Source: Bacteroidota bacterium
GTDB lineage: Bacteria; Bacteroidota; Bacteroidia; Flavobacteriales; Flavobacteriaceae
Assembly: GCA_023386255.1 (NCBI GenBank)
Contig: JAEWKB010000044.1
Coordinates: 1 to 7,210, forward strand
Length of the DNA stretch: 7,210 nucleotides
Reading direction: 5' to 3'
Shown: piece by piece, positions 1 through 5,174 of the stretch
Layout: each line of letters starts with the position of its first letter
Numbering within the stretch: position 1 is the stretch's first letter
Notes under the pieces: generated by a model
Databases searched by the model: none
What the model was told of the DNA's origin: nothing
Seen by the model: the letters and a program-made list of their open reading frames with translations, nothing else
Program-made: the position numbers and the translations under genes

Positions 1-620
1 TATTGCAGCCATCGAGAGATGAGGCAGATGCCGGAAACTTTTCTTATAAAGGCAAATGGAACAGCGACTTTTTTAAGAATGATAAACCAATAGTACTGGA
101 ACTTGGCTGTGGCAAAGGCGAATATTCGGTTGGCCTGGCGAGGCGTTATCCTGAGACTAACTTTATAGGGATAGATATTAAAGGTGCCCGTTTTTGGCGT
201 GGTGCCAAAACCGCTGTGGAAGAAGGGCTTGATAATGTGGCTTTTCTGCGTACCCAAATTGAACTCATCGAATACTTTTTTGCTGAAGGTGAAGTATCTG
301 AAATCTGGATTACCTTCCCGGACCCGCAGATTAAATACAAGCGCACCAAGCACAGGATGACGAATACTGAATTCCTACAGCGCTATAAAAAAATATTGAA
401 GCCTGATGGTGTTGTGAATTTAAAAACCGACAGTGAGTTTATGCATGGCTACACGCTTGGACTTCTTCATGGTGAAGGCCATGAGGTACTGTATGCCAAC
501 CATAATGTTTATAAAAATGAAGGTGCGCCCGAAGTGGTTACCGCCATACAAACGTTTTACGAGCAGCAATACCTGGAACAAAATAAGCCTATTACTTATA
601 TCCGGTTTAAAATAAAATAG
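1..620 (+). CDS. trmB: tRNA (guanine-N7-)-methyltransferase TrmB, 5'-truncated by window edge
   Basis: This enzyme transfers a methyl group from S-adenosylmethionine to N7 of guanosine 46 in the variable loop of tRNAs, in the cytoplasm. About 205 residues are visible. Numbering from the first complete codon (base 3), the SAM-binding loop is LELGCGKGE at residues 32-40, the acidic residue ending strand 2 is in GID (56-58), the family signature TFPDPQIKYKR spans 104-114, and LKTDSEF lies at 140-146. FPDPQIKYKR in place of the proteobacterial FPDPWxKKRH is, as I recall, the Bacteroidota form. The TTG at base 3 is not taken as the start: family members usually carry roughly 20 more N-terminal residues, and the frame stays open to the window edge. 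The stop (618-620) abuts the ATG of the transporter gene, so the two are probably co-transcribed. The identification is firm. Confidence 0.95.
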   Translation, partial: LQPSRDEADAGNFSYKGKWNSDFFKNDKPIVLELGCGKGEYSVGLARRYPETNFIGIDIKGARFWRGAKTAVEEGLDNVAFLRTQIELIEYFFAEGEVSEIWITFPDPQIKYKRTKHRMTNTEFLQRYKKILKPDGVVNLKTDSEFMHGYTLGLLHGEGHEVLYANHNVYKNEGAPEVVTAIQTFYEQQYLEQNKPITYIRFKIK

Positions 621-1256
621 ATGGATATAGCCCTGCCCCTTATCATTGGTTTTTTTGTGTCGTCAGTAGGTATCCTTCTTCCGGGGCTGCTTAATATGAC
701 GGCGGCAAAGATAAGCCTGAGAGACGGGCGCCAGCGTGCGGTGGTTTTTGCAATGGGGGCATCAACAGTAATTTTTATCCAGACGTATATTGCAGTATCA
801 TTTGCTAAATTCATCAACAGCCATCCTGAAATTATAGAGTTGCTGGAAGAAGTTGGTTTTGGTATATTTACCGTACTCACAGTTTATTTCCTGTTCCTGG
901 CTAAGCGAAAAAACCCAAAGGTGGAAGAGGAAGAGGTGAAACTGCGCAGCAGGACCGGGAACTTTTTTTTAGGGACGCTGCTCTCATCTCTCAATTTTTT
1001 TCCTATTCCCTATTATGTTTTCGTAAGCATTTCGCTTGCTAAATATGGTTACTTCAGCTTCGGGCATTTGTATGTGTTCCTGTTTGTTTTGGCGGCGGCA
1101 CTCGGCGCATTGGCAGTATTTTACCTGTACATAGTTTTCTTTAAAAAAGTGGGCCACGGTACAGGGTTTTTTATGAACAACTCCAACTATCTTATTGGTG
1201 GTGTTACAGGCCTGGTGGCGGCGGTTACGCTCATTAAAATTCTTCGAAACATATAA
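621..1256 (+). CDS. LysE-family membrane transporter
   Basis: This 211-residue integral inner-membrane protein has about six hydrophobic segments (roughly 2-24, 41-63, 78-95, 114-138, 146-173, 190-208). The first segment carries GILLPGLLN (17-25), the counterpart of the PGP(x)N signature of the LysE/RhtB exporter superfamily. A charged loop (KRKNPKVEEEE, 95-105) splits the protein into two halves of three helices, as usual in the family. Such proteins export amino acids or related small solutes, but the substrate cannot be read from sequence. The ATG follows the trmB stop with no gap (TAGATG) and no Shine-Dalgarno site is visible, so translational coupling is likely. The next gene starts 9 bp after its stop. 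The family call is fairly safe; a specific lysine-exporter name is not supported. Confidence 0.85.
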   Translation: MDIALPLIIGFFVSSVGILLPGLLNMTAAKISLRDGRQRAVVFAMGASTVIFIQTYIAVSFAKFINSHPEIIELLEEVGFGIFTVLTVYFLFLAKRKNPKVEEEEVKLRSRTGNFFLGTLLSSLNFFPIPYYVFVSISLAKYGYFSFGHLYVFLFVLAAALGALAVFYLYIVFFKKVGHGTGFFMNNSNYLIGGVTGLVAAVTLIKILRNI

Positions 1257-1265
1257 ACTGCAGCT

Positions 1266-1598
1266 ATGGCCAAAAACACCGATAATTTTTTCGAAAAAGT
1301 ATATGAGGTGGCCCGGCTTATTCCTTATGGCAGGGTTACATCCTATGGTGCTATTGCCAAATATCTTGGTGCGGCGCGCTCAGCCAGGATGGTGGGGTGG
1401 GCCATGAACTCCAGCCACACGCAAGATGTCCCTGCACACCGTGTGGTAAACCGGGTAGGGCTGCTCTCAGGCAAGCACCATTTCCCGGGCTCTAACCTCA
1501 TGCAGCAGCTGCTGGAAAATGAAGGTGTAGAAGTTGAAGATAACAAGGTGGTTGATTTTGAAAAGCACTTTTGGGATCCCGGGAAAGAGTTAGTATAA
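1266..1598 (+). CDS. Alkyltransferase-like protein (MGMT DNA-binding domain, Cys to Ala)
   Basis: This 110-residue protein consists only of the DNA-binding domain of the Ada/MGMT family. It shows RLIPYGRVTSYGAIA at 17-31, with the recognition Tyr at 27. The finger Arg41 lies in RMVG (41-44), matching human MGMT Arg128 in RAVG. The active-site region is VPAHRVVNR at 55-63. In true O6-alkylguanine-DNA alkyltransferases the motif is PCHRV; here the acceptor Cys is Ala57, so self-alkylation is not possible. This is the pattern of alkyltransferase-like (ATL) proteins, which bind and flip O6-alkylguanine and flag it for nucleotide excision repair. The DNA-handling residues remain, so a binding and signalling role is inferred. 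It sits 9 bp after the transporter gene, probably in the same transcript. No other start fits better. Confidence 0.9.
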   Translation: MAKNTDNFFEKVYEVARLIPYGRVTSYGAIAKYLGAARSARMVGWAMNSSHTQDVPAHRVVNRVGLLSGKHHFPGSNLMQQLLENEGVEVEDNKVVDFEKHFWDPGKELV

Positions 1599-1602
1599 AT
1601 CA

Positions 1603-1701
1603 TTTCACAGAGCCGCACAAAGAAACATAGAGATGCCAGAGTTTTATTTTATCATTATGACTCAGTGAATCTCTATGATGCTTCGTGTATCTCTGTGTAA
1701 C
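1603..1701. repeat. Imperfect long inverted repeat in the intergenic gap
   Basis: The left arm (about 1603-1634) and right arm (about 1670-1701) are imperfect reverse complements. Matched blocks include CACAGAG with CTCTGTG, CAC with GTG, and CATAGAGAT with ATCTCTATG, with roughly nine mismatches over 32 positions. The loop of about 35 nt is AT-rich. The arms are made of CACAGAGA-type words, which I recall as common in dispersed intergenic repeats of Bacteroidota. The element lies just after the alkyltransferase-like gene and could fold in the mRNA as a transcript-end structure, but there is no clear U-tract, so it is not called a terminator. No ORF fits in the whole 1599-1801 gap. Confidence 0.6.
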
Positions 1702-1725
1702 ATCAACTAATATTCACCTCCAAAC

Positions 1726-1756
1726 TTTACCGTCTGAACTTTTCCTATTATCTTTG
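1726..1756 (+). promoter_or_regulatory. Bacteroidota-type promoter for the mrp gene
   Basis: A -7 box TATCTTTG at 1749-1756 matches the Bacteroidota consensus TANNTTTG in every fixed position. A TTTA at 1726-1729, 19 bp upstream, fits the TTTG-like -33 box with one mismatch. Transcription would start near 1761-1763, leaving a leader of about 40 nt before the ATG at 1802. No strong Shine-Dalgarno site is present in that leader. Confidence 0.6.
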
Positions 1757-1801
1757 CAATTTGAAATCAGTCTTAATTAACTGGCTGCGAGAATAATTAC
1801 A

Positions 1802-2932
1802 ATGAAATTAGACAGAAAACAAATATTACAGGCCCTTGAAGGCATTACAATAGCCGGAGAAGGCAAAAATATGGTAGAGAGCGGTGCTGTGCGCAACGTG
1901 CTTACTTTTGGAGATGAGGTGGTTGTAGAAGTAGTGCTTACTACCCCTGCAATGCACATACGCAAACGTGCGGAGGCCGACATCATCCAAACCATTAAAG
2001 ATAAAATTTCTGCGGATGCGCAGGTAAAAGTAAACGTAAAAGTTGAATCGCCTGAAAAGCCAGAAATTAAAGGCAAAGGTATTCCCGGCATAAGCAATAT
2101 CATTGCGGTATCGTCTGGTAAGGGCGGTGTGGGTAAGTCAACCATCACGGCTAACCTTGCCGTTTCCTTAGCCAAAATGGGCTTTAAAGTAGGCGTGCTT
2201 GATGCCGATATCTATGGCCCGTCAATGCCTATTATGTTTGACGTGGAAAGGGAACGCCCAATATCGGTGCAGGTTGACGGCCGCAGCAAAATGAAACCGA
2301 TTACAAGTTATGGTGTTGAAATACTCTCCATAGGGTTCTTCACTACGCCCGAACAGGCGGTTATCTGGAGAGGCCCAATGGCTTCCAAGGCACTAAGCCA
2401 GATGATTTTTGATGCCGACTGGGGTGAGCTTGACTTTATGCTGATCGATCTTCCTCCGGGAACGGGTGATATCCACCTTAGTATTATGCAGTCGCTGCCT
2501 ATAACAGGTGCGGTTGTGGTGAGTACGCCACAGGCTGTAGCGCTTGCCGATGCCAAAAAGGGTGTAGCAATGTTCCAGCAGGAAAGCATTAATGTGCCTG
2601 TGTTAGGTATTATAGAGAACATGGCTTATTTTACTCCTGAAGAACTTCCTGACAATAAATATTATATCTTTGGTAAGGAGGGTGCTAAAAACCTTGCGGA
2701 AGACCTGGATGTACCTTTCCTTGGCGAAGTGCCGCTGGTACAAAGCATTCGTGAAGCGGGTGACTATGGCCGTCCTGCCGCATTGCAGACAGCTACACCG
2801 CTTGAAACAGCGTTTGAGGAACTGGCACGTGCCGTAGTACAGGAAACAGTGGACAGGAACGAGAACCTTCCGCCAACAGAGGCGATAAAAATAACTACAA
2901 TGGCTGGCTGTTCAGCTGTTAAAAAGAAATAA
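1802..2932 (+). CDS. Mrp/ApbC/Nbp35-family Fe-S cluster carrier ATPase
   Basis: This 376-residue cytoplasmic P-loop ATPase belongs to the MinD/Mrp group, whose members bind and transfer Fe-S clusters to target proteins. An N-terminal MIP18/DUF59 domain covers about 1-85. The ATPase domain follows with a deviant Walker A SSGKGGVGKST (104-114), DADIYGPS (134-141), and DLPPGTGD (216-223), all hallmarks of the family. The usual CxxC that binds the bridging cluster in many Mrp proteins, after ENMxYF, is absent: ENMAYF (272-277) runs into TPEELPDNKYYIFG. The only Cys in the protein is Cys370 in the C-terminal tail MAGCSAVKKK. As I recall, other Bacteroidota homologues share this layout. It has its own promoter-like site and is followed 1 bp later by a NifU-domain gene, which supports a joint Fe-S role. 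Start chosen: the first ATG, which gives a full DUF59 domain. Confidence 0.93.
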   Translation: MKLDRKQILQALEGITIAGEGKNMVESGAVRNVLTFGDEVVVEVVLTTPAMHIRKRAEADIIQTIKDKISADAQVKVNVKVESPEKPEIKGKGIPGISNIIAVSSGKGGVGKSTITANLAVSLAKMGFKVGVLDADIYGPSMPIMFDVERERPISVQVDGRSKMKPITSYGVEILSIGFFTTPEQAVIWRGPMASKALSQMIFDADWGELDFMLIDLPPGTGDIHLSIMQSLPITGAVVVSTPQAVALADAKKGVAMFQQESINVPVLGIIENMAYFTPEELPDNKYYIFGKEGAKNLAEDLDVPFLGEVPLVQSIREAGDYGRPAALQTATPLETAFEELARAVVQETVDRNENLPPTEAIKITTMAGCSAVKKK

Positions 2933-2933
2933 A

Positions 2934-3173
2934 ATGACAACAGAAGAAATTAAGCTTAATGTAGAAAAGGCGCTTGACGAGATACGCCCTTTCCTTGAGT
3001 CTGACGGGGGCAATATTTCATTAATAGACATTGAGGACGACAAGCATGTAAAAGTGCGCCTTGAAGGTGCCTGTGTGGGCTGCAGCGTGAACCAGATGAC
3101 ACTACGGGCCGGCGTAGAGACCACAATAAAAAAATATGCGCCGCAGATTGAAACTGTGGTAAATGTTGCCTAA
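2934..3173 (+). CDS. NifU C-terminal domain Fe-S scaffold/carrier protein
   Basis: This 79-residue protein is a stand-alone NifU C-terminal (Nfu-type) domain. The typical pattern is complete: IRPFLESDGGNISL (17-30), then the cluster-binding CVGC with Cys47 and Cys50, then NQMTLRAGVE (53-62) and a short C-terminal helix. Two such proteins are expected to hold one cluster between their CxxC motifs and deliver it to apoproteins. The ATG lies 1 bp after the mrp stop, so the two are almost certainly one transcript and may be translationally coupled. Because the adjacent Mrp lacks its own CxxC, this protein may provide the cysteines of a joint carrier; that is inference. Length is normal for single-domain Bacteroidota versions. 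Confidence 0.93.
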   Translation: MTTEEIKLNVEKALDEIRPFLESDGGNISLIDIEDDKHVKVRLEGACVGCSVNQMTLRAGVETTIKKYAPQIETVVNVA

Positions 3174-3253
3174 CGACAGCAAGTGATAATAATCATATAA
3201 TAAGAAACAGATTTGCAGGAAATTTGCTTCTGTGAATCTATCCATACTAACAA

Positions 3254-4306
3254 ATGATCACTACAGATATATTGATTATCGGTGCGGGCCCTACAGGGCT
3301 TTTTGCCGTATTTGAAGCAGGGCTTCTAAAACTTAAATGCCACATTATAGACGCGCTTCCGCAACCGGGAGGCCAGCTGTCGGAGCTTTATCCTAAAAAA
3401 CCTATTTTCGACATTCCCGGGTTTCCGTCGGTACTTGCCGGAGACCTTGTAGATAACCTTATGGAACAGATAAAACAGTTCCAGCCGGGTTTTACACTGA
3501 ATGAAAAAGCTGAAACCATTGATAAGCAGGAAGACGGTACTTTTATAGTTACGACTAATAAAGGTACAAAGCATCATGCCAAAGCGATTGCCATAGCCGG
3601 CGGACTGGGTAGTTTTGACCCGCGCAAGCCGCTTATTGACGGTATTGAATTTTATGAGGATAAAGGCGTGGAATATTTTGTAAAAGACCCTGAGCTTTTC
3701 CGCAACAAGCGTATTGTAATAGCCGGAGGGGGTGACTCCGCGCTGGACTGGAGTATTTTTCTTTCAGACGTAGCAAGTGAGGTAACACTCATACACCGCA
3801 GGAACGAATTCCGTGGAGCGCTTGATTCTGTTGAGAAAGTACAGGAGCTTAAAAAGCTGGGCAAGATTCATATGATTACCCCTGCTGAAGTTACCGGCAT
3901 CCGCGGAAGCGAAAAAGTGGAAGCGCTTGAAATAGATCAGGAAGGTGAGAAAAGTATCATCGAAACTGATTACTTCATTCCTCTTTTCGGGCTTACGCCG
4001 AAGCTTGGCGCTATAGCTAACTGGGGGCTTGAGATTGAGAAGAATGCTATTAAAGTAAACAATGCCTTGGATTATCAAACCAATATTGAGGGCATTTATG
4101 CCATTGGCGATATCAATACCTATCCCGGCAAACTGAAGTTAATTTTGTGCGGTTTCCATGAAGCTACCCTTATGTGCCAAAGCGTGTACAACAGGCTGAA
4201 TCCGGGTAAAAAATATGTGTTGAAATACACAACCGTGAGCGGTGTTGACGGTTTTGACGGTACCCGTAAAGAAGCTGAAAAGCAGGTAGTGAAAGCGATA
4301 GAATAA
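3254..4306 (+). CDS. Type-2 ferredoxin/flavodoxin-NADP+ reductase (thioredoxin-reductase-like)
   Basis: This 350-residue cytoplasmic flavoprotein moves electrons between NADPH and ferredoxin or flavodoxin. The FAD fold begins at once with ILIIGAGPTG (6-15). PQPGGQLSELYP (36-47) is the family's isoalloxazine-side motif. The NADP(H) domain has VIAGGGDSALDW (155-166) followed by HRRNEFRG (181-188), whose arginines suit the NADP 2'-phosphate. The second FAD motif is YAIGDINTYPGKLKLI (282-297). The redox CxxC of thioredoxin reductases is missing; the three Cys (29, 299, 308) are scattered. This combination defines the YumC-type reductases. The C-terminal extension after about 312 is also typical. 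An 80-bp spacer separates it from the NifU-domain gene. A [2Fe-2S] ferredoxin lies downstream and is its likely partner. Confidence 0.93.
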   Translation: MITTDILIIGAGPTGLFAVFEAGLLKLKCHIIDALPQPGGQLSELYPKKPIFDIPGFPSVLAGDLVDNLMEQIKQFQPGFTLNEKAETIDKQEDGTFIVTTNKGTKHHAKAIAIAGGLGSFDPRKPLIDGIEFYEDKGVEYFVKDPELFRNKRIVIAGGGDSALDWSIFLSDVASEVTLIHRRNEFRGALDSVEKVQELKKLGKIHMITPAEVTGIRGSEKVEALEIDQEGEKSIIETDYFIPLFGLTPKLGAIANWGLEIEKNAIKVNNALDYQTNIEGIYAIGDINTYPGKLKLILCGFHEATLMCQSVYNRLNPGKKYVLKYTTVSGVDGFDGTRKEAEKQVVKAIE

Positions 4307-4311
4307 CTTTT

Positions 4312-4384
4312 GTTTCAGGTTTAAAGTTTCAGTTGCTGACTCGAATGATATTAGAGTAGTAACCTGAAACTTTAAACCTGAAAC
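4312..4384. repeat. Perfect 21-bp inverted repeat between reductase and ferredoxin genes
   Basis: Bases 4312-4332 are the exact reverse complement of 4364-4384, around a 31-nt centre. The arms are built from GTTTCAG words and the right flank holds three copies of CCTGAAAC (4363-4370, 4377-4384, 4384-4391). An alternative outer pairing is possible between TTTGTTTCAGG (4309-4319) and CCTGAAACAAA (4384-4394). The centre can form a further small stem (ACTCGAAT 4339-4346 with ATTAGAGT 4350-4357, one mismatch). The element starts 5 bp after the reductase stop and ends 14 bp before the ferredoxin ATG, nearly filling the 92-bp spacer. It resembles dispersed palindromes I recall from Flavobacterium genomes. 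There is no T-run of terminator type, so read-through control or mRNA stabilisation are both possible. Confidence 0.9.
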
Positions 4385-4398
4385 CTGAAACAAAGAAC

Positions 4399-4725
4399 AT
4401 GGACGTAACCATAAAAATAACCGACCGTGAAGGTGTAGCCCACGAAGTGCAGGCGCCAACCGATATGTCTATGAACATAATGGAGCTGGTGCGCGCTTAT
4501 GAGCTGGCGCCGGAAGGTACGATAGGCGTTTGCGGCGGCATGGCCATGTGTGCCTCGTGCCAGTGCTATGTACTTAACGATGTGGAACTGCCGGAGATGG
4601 GCCCTGATGAGGAGGCGATGCTTTCAGAAGCTTTCCATGTGAAGCCGAACAGCCGCCTGGGGTGCCAGATAAATATAACGGAAGAACTGAATGGGCTGGA
4701 GATAGAACTGGCCCCTGAATCATAA
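4399..4725 (+). CDS. [2Fe-2S] ferredoxin, adrenodoxin/ISC type
   Basis: This 108-residue soluble electron carrier has a beta-grasp fold and one [2Fe-2S] cluster. The ligands follow the adrenodoxin spacing: Cys45, Cys51, Cys54 (CGGMAMCASC) and the distant Cys89 in RLGCQI (86-91). An extra Cys56 follows directly after the third ligand. Acidic residues between the third and fourth Cys (ELPEMGPDEEAML, 63-75) correspond to the partner-docking helix of adrenodoxin-type ferredoxins. It follows an NADPH-dependent reductase gene, so reduction by that enzyme is the simplest reading. The final acceptor could be Fe-S assembly or a monooxygenase, and the sequence does not decide. It is probably the last gene of its transcript, since a terminator-like hairpin follows within 7 bp of the stop. 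No Shine-Dalgarno site is visible. Confidence 0.94.
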   Translation: MDVTIKITDREGVAHEVQAPTDMSMNIMELVRAYELAPEGTIGVCGGMAMCASCQCYVLNDVELPEMGPDEEAMLSEAFHVKPNSRLGCQINITEELNGLEIELAPES

Positions 4726-4731
4726 AATTTT

Positions 4732-4761
4732 AAGTCGTGCGAAAGCGGGACTTTCTTTTTT
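4732..4761 (+). terminator. Rho-independent terminator after the ferredoxin gene
   Basis: A hairpin with arms 4732-4740 and 4745-4753 closes on a GAAA tetraloop (4741-4744). It has five outer base pairs (AAGTC with GACTT), one G-G mismatch, a T-G wobble, and two GC pairs at the loop. A T-rich tail follows (4754-4761, interrupted by one C). It lies just after the ferredoxin stop and before a separate promoter, so it marks the boundary between two transcripts. Confidence 0.75.
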
Positions 4762-4770
4762 AACAAAACT

Positions 4771-4800
4771 TTTGTTTTTTCATAAATAAAAATATCTTTG
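4771..4800 (+). promoter_or_regulatory. Bacteroidota-type promoter for the polyamine cassette
   Basis: TTTG at 4771-4774 and TATCTTTG at 4793-4800 match the -33 and -7 consensus (TTTG, TANNTTTG), with an 18-bp spacer close to the usual 19. The -7 box is identical to the one before mrp. The ATG at 4809 is only 8 bp after the box, so the transcript would have a leader of just a few nucleotides or none. The site lies right after the terminator, as expected for an independent operon. Confidence 0.78.
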
Positions 4801-4808
4801 GGGAAGCT

Positions 4809-5171
4809 ATGGACACACACCTTTATTCCCCGGGATTACATAAACTGCTTACCTTAGGTGTGAGCAGCAGTTTAAAGCTTACAGATCTGGAAGGTTTTAA
4901 AACCTGTACCCAAAACATTCTTGATAATCATGAACTGGAGCAGGTTGGTTTTTCCTCCCATGTTTTTGATAATGATAGCTTTACCGCCGCAGTGTGCCTT
5001 AAGGAATCTCACATCTGCATTCATACCTGGCCGGAGTTTGGCCAGCTTACCATTGATATTTATTTATGCAACTACCTGCGCGATAATAGTGAGAAAGTAC
5101 GTGCCGTAGCGGCTGATTTTATTGCTTATTTTGAAGCGGGAATAATTAGTGACCATGAAATTAACCGTTAA
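4809..5171 (+). CDS. S-adenosylmethionine decarboxylase proenzyme, SpeD/SpeH-like
   Basis: This 120-residue protein belongs to the short bacterial/archaeal AdoMet decarboxylases. These self-cleave at a Glu-Ser bond and turn the Ser into a pyruvoyl cofactor, making decarboxylated AdoMet, the aminopropyl donor. The core KESHICIHTWPEFG (65-78) contains the cleavage pair Glu66-Ser67 and the processing His72. Cys87 in IYLCNY matches the catalytic Cys. These sit at the same spacing as Ser63, His68 and Cys83 of the Thermotoga enzyme, so activity is expected. The N-terminal third is divergent: the usual GxHxxxDxxGC region reads SPGLHKLLTLG. The start at 4809 is well supported because there is no other Met in the protein and upstream extension would enter the promoter. 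It leads a five-gene cassette ending in an aminopropyltransferase; the next gene begins 3 bp after its stop. Confidence 0.9.
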   Translation: MDTHLYSPGLHKLLTLGVSSSLKLTDLEGFKTCTQNILDNHELEQVGFSSHVFDNDSFTAAVCLKESHICIHTWPEFGQLTIDIYLCNYLRDNSEKVRAVAADFIAYFEAGIISDHEINR

Positions 5172-5174
5172 GCC

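Noticed and set aside
3..5. TTG at base 3 as the true start of trmB
   Set aside because: The frame is open to the window edge and family members carry more N-terminal residues, so this is an internal codon of a truncated gene.
1603..1701. Intrinsic terminator for the alkyltransferase-like gene
   Set aside because: The stem is long and imperfect with a loop of about 35 nt and no T-run after the right arm, so it is listed as a repeat.
1777..2175. Minus-strand ORF of 132 codons opposite the start of mrp
   Set aside because: It is antisense to the DUF59 and Walker A region, with low-complexity Ser/Thr/Leu content typical of an antisense frame, and has no family resemblance.
3205..3233. Possible promoter or operator before the reductase gene (CAGATTTG at 3208-3215; short dyad ACAGA with TCTGT)
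   Set aside because: The -7 box differs from consensus in a key position, there is no TTTG-like box at the right distance, and the dyad is only 5 bp.
4312..4391. CRISPR-like array from the repeated CCTGAAAC/GTTTCAG words
   Set aside because: The copies are 8 bp or shorter, adjacent or inverted, with no regular spacers; the pattern is a palindrome.
4139..4459. Minus-strand ORF of 106 codons spanning the reductase-ferredoxin spacer
   Set aside because: It is antisense to two solid genes and its middle encodes a repetitive peptide only because it reads through the palindrome.
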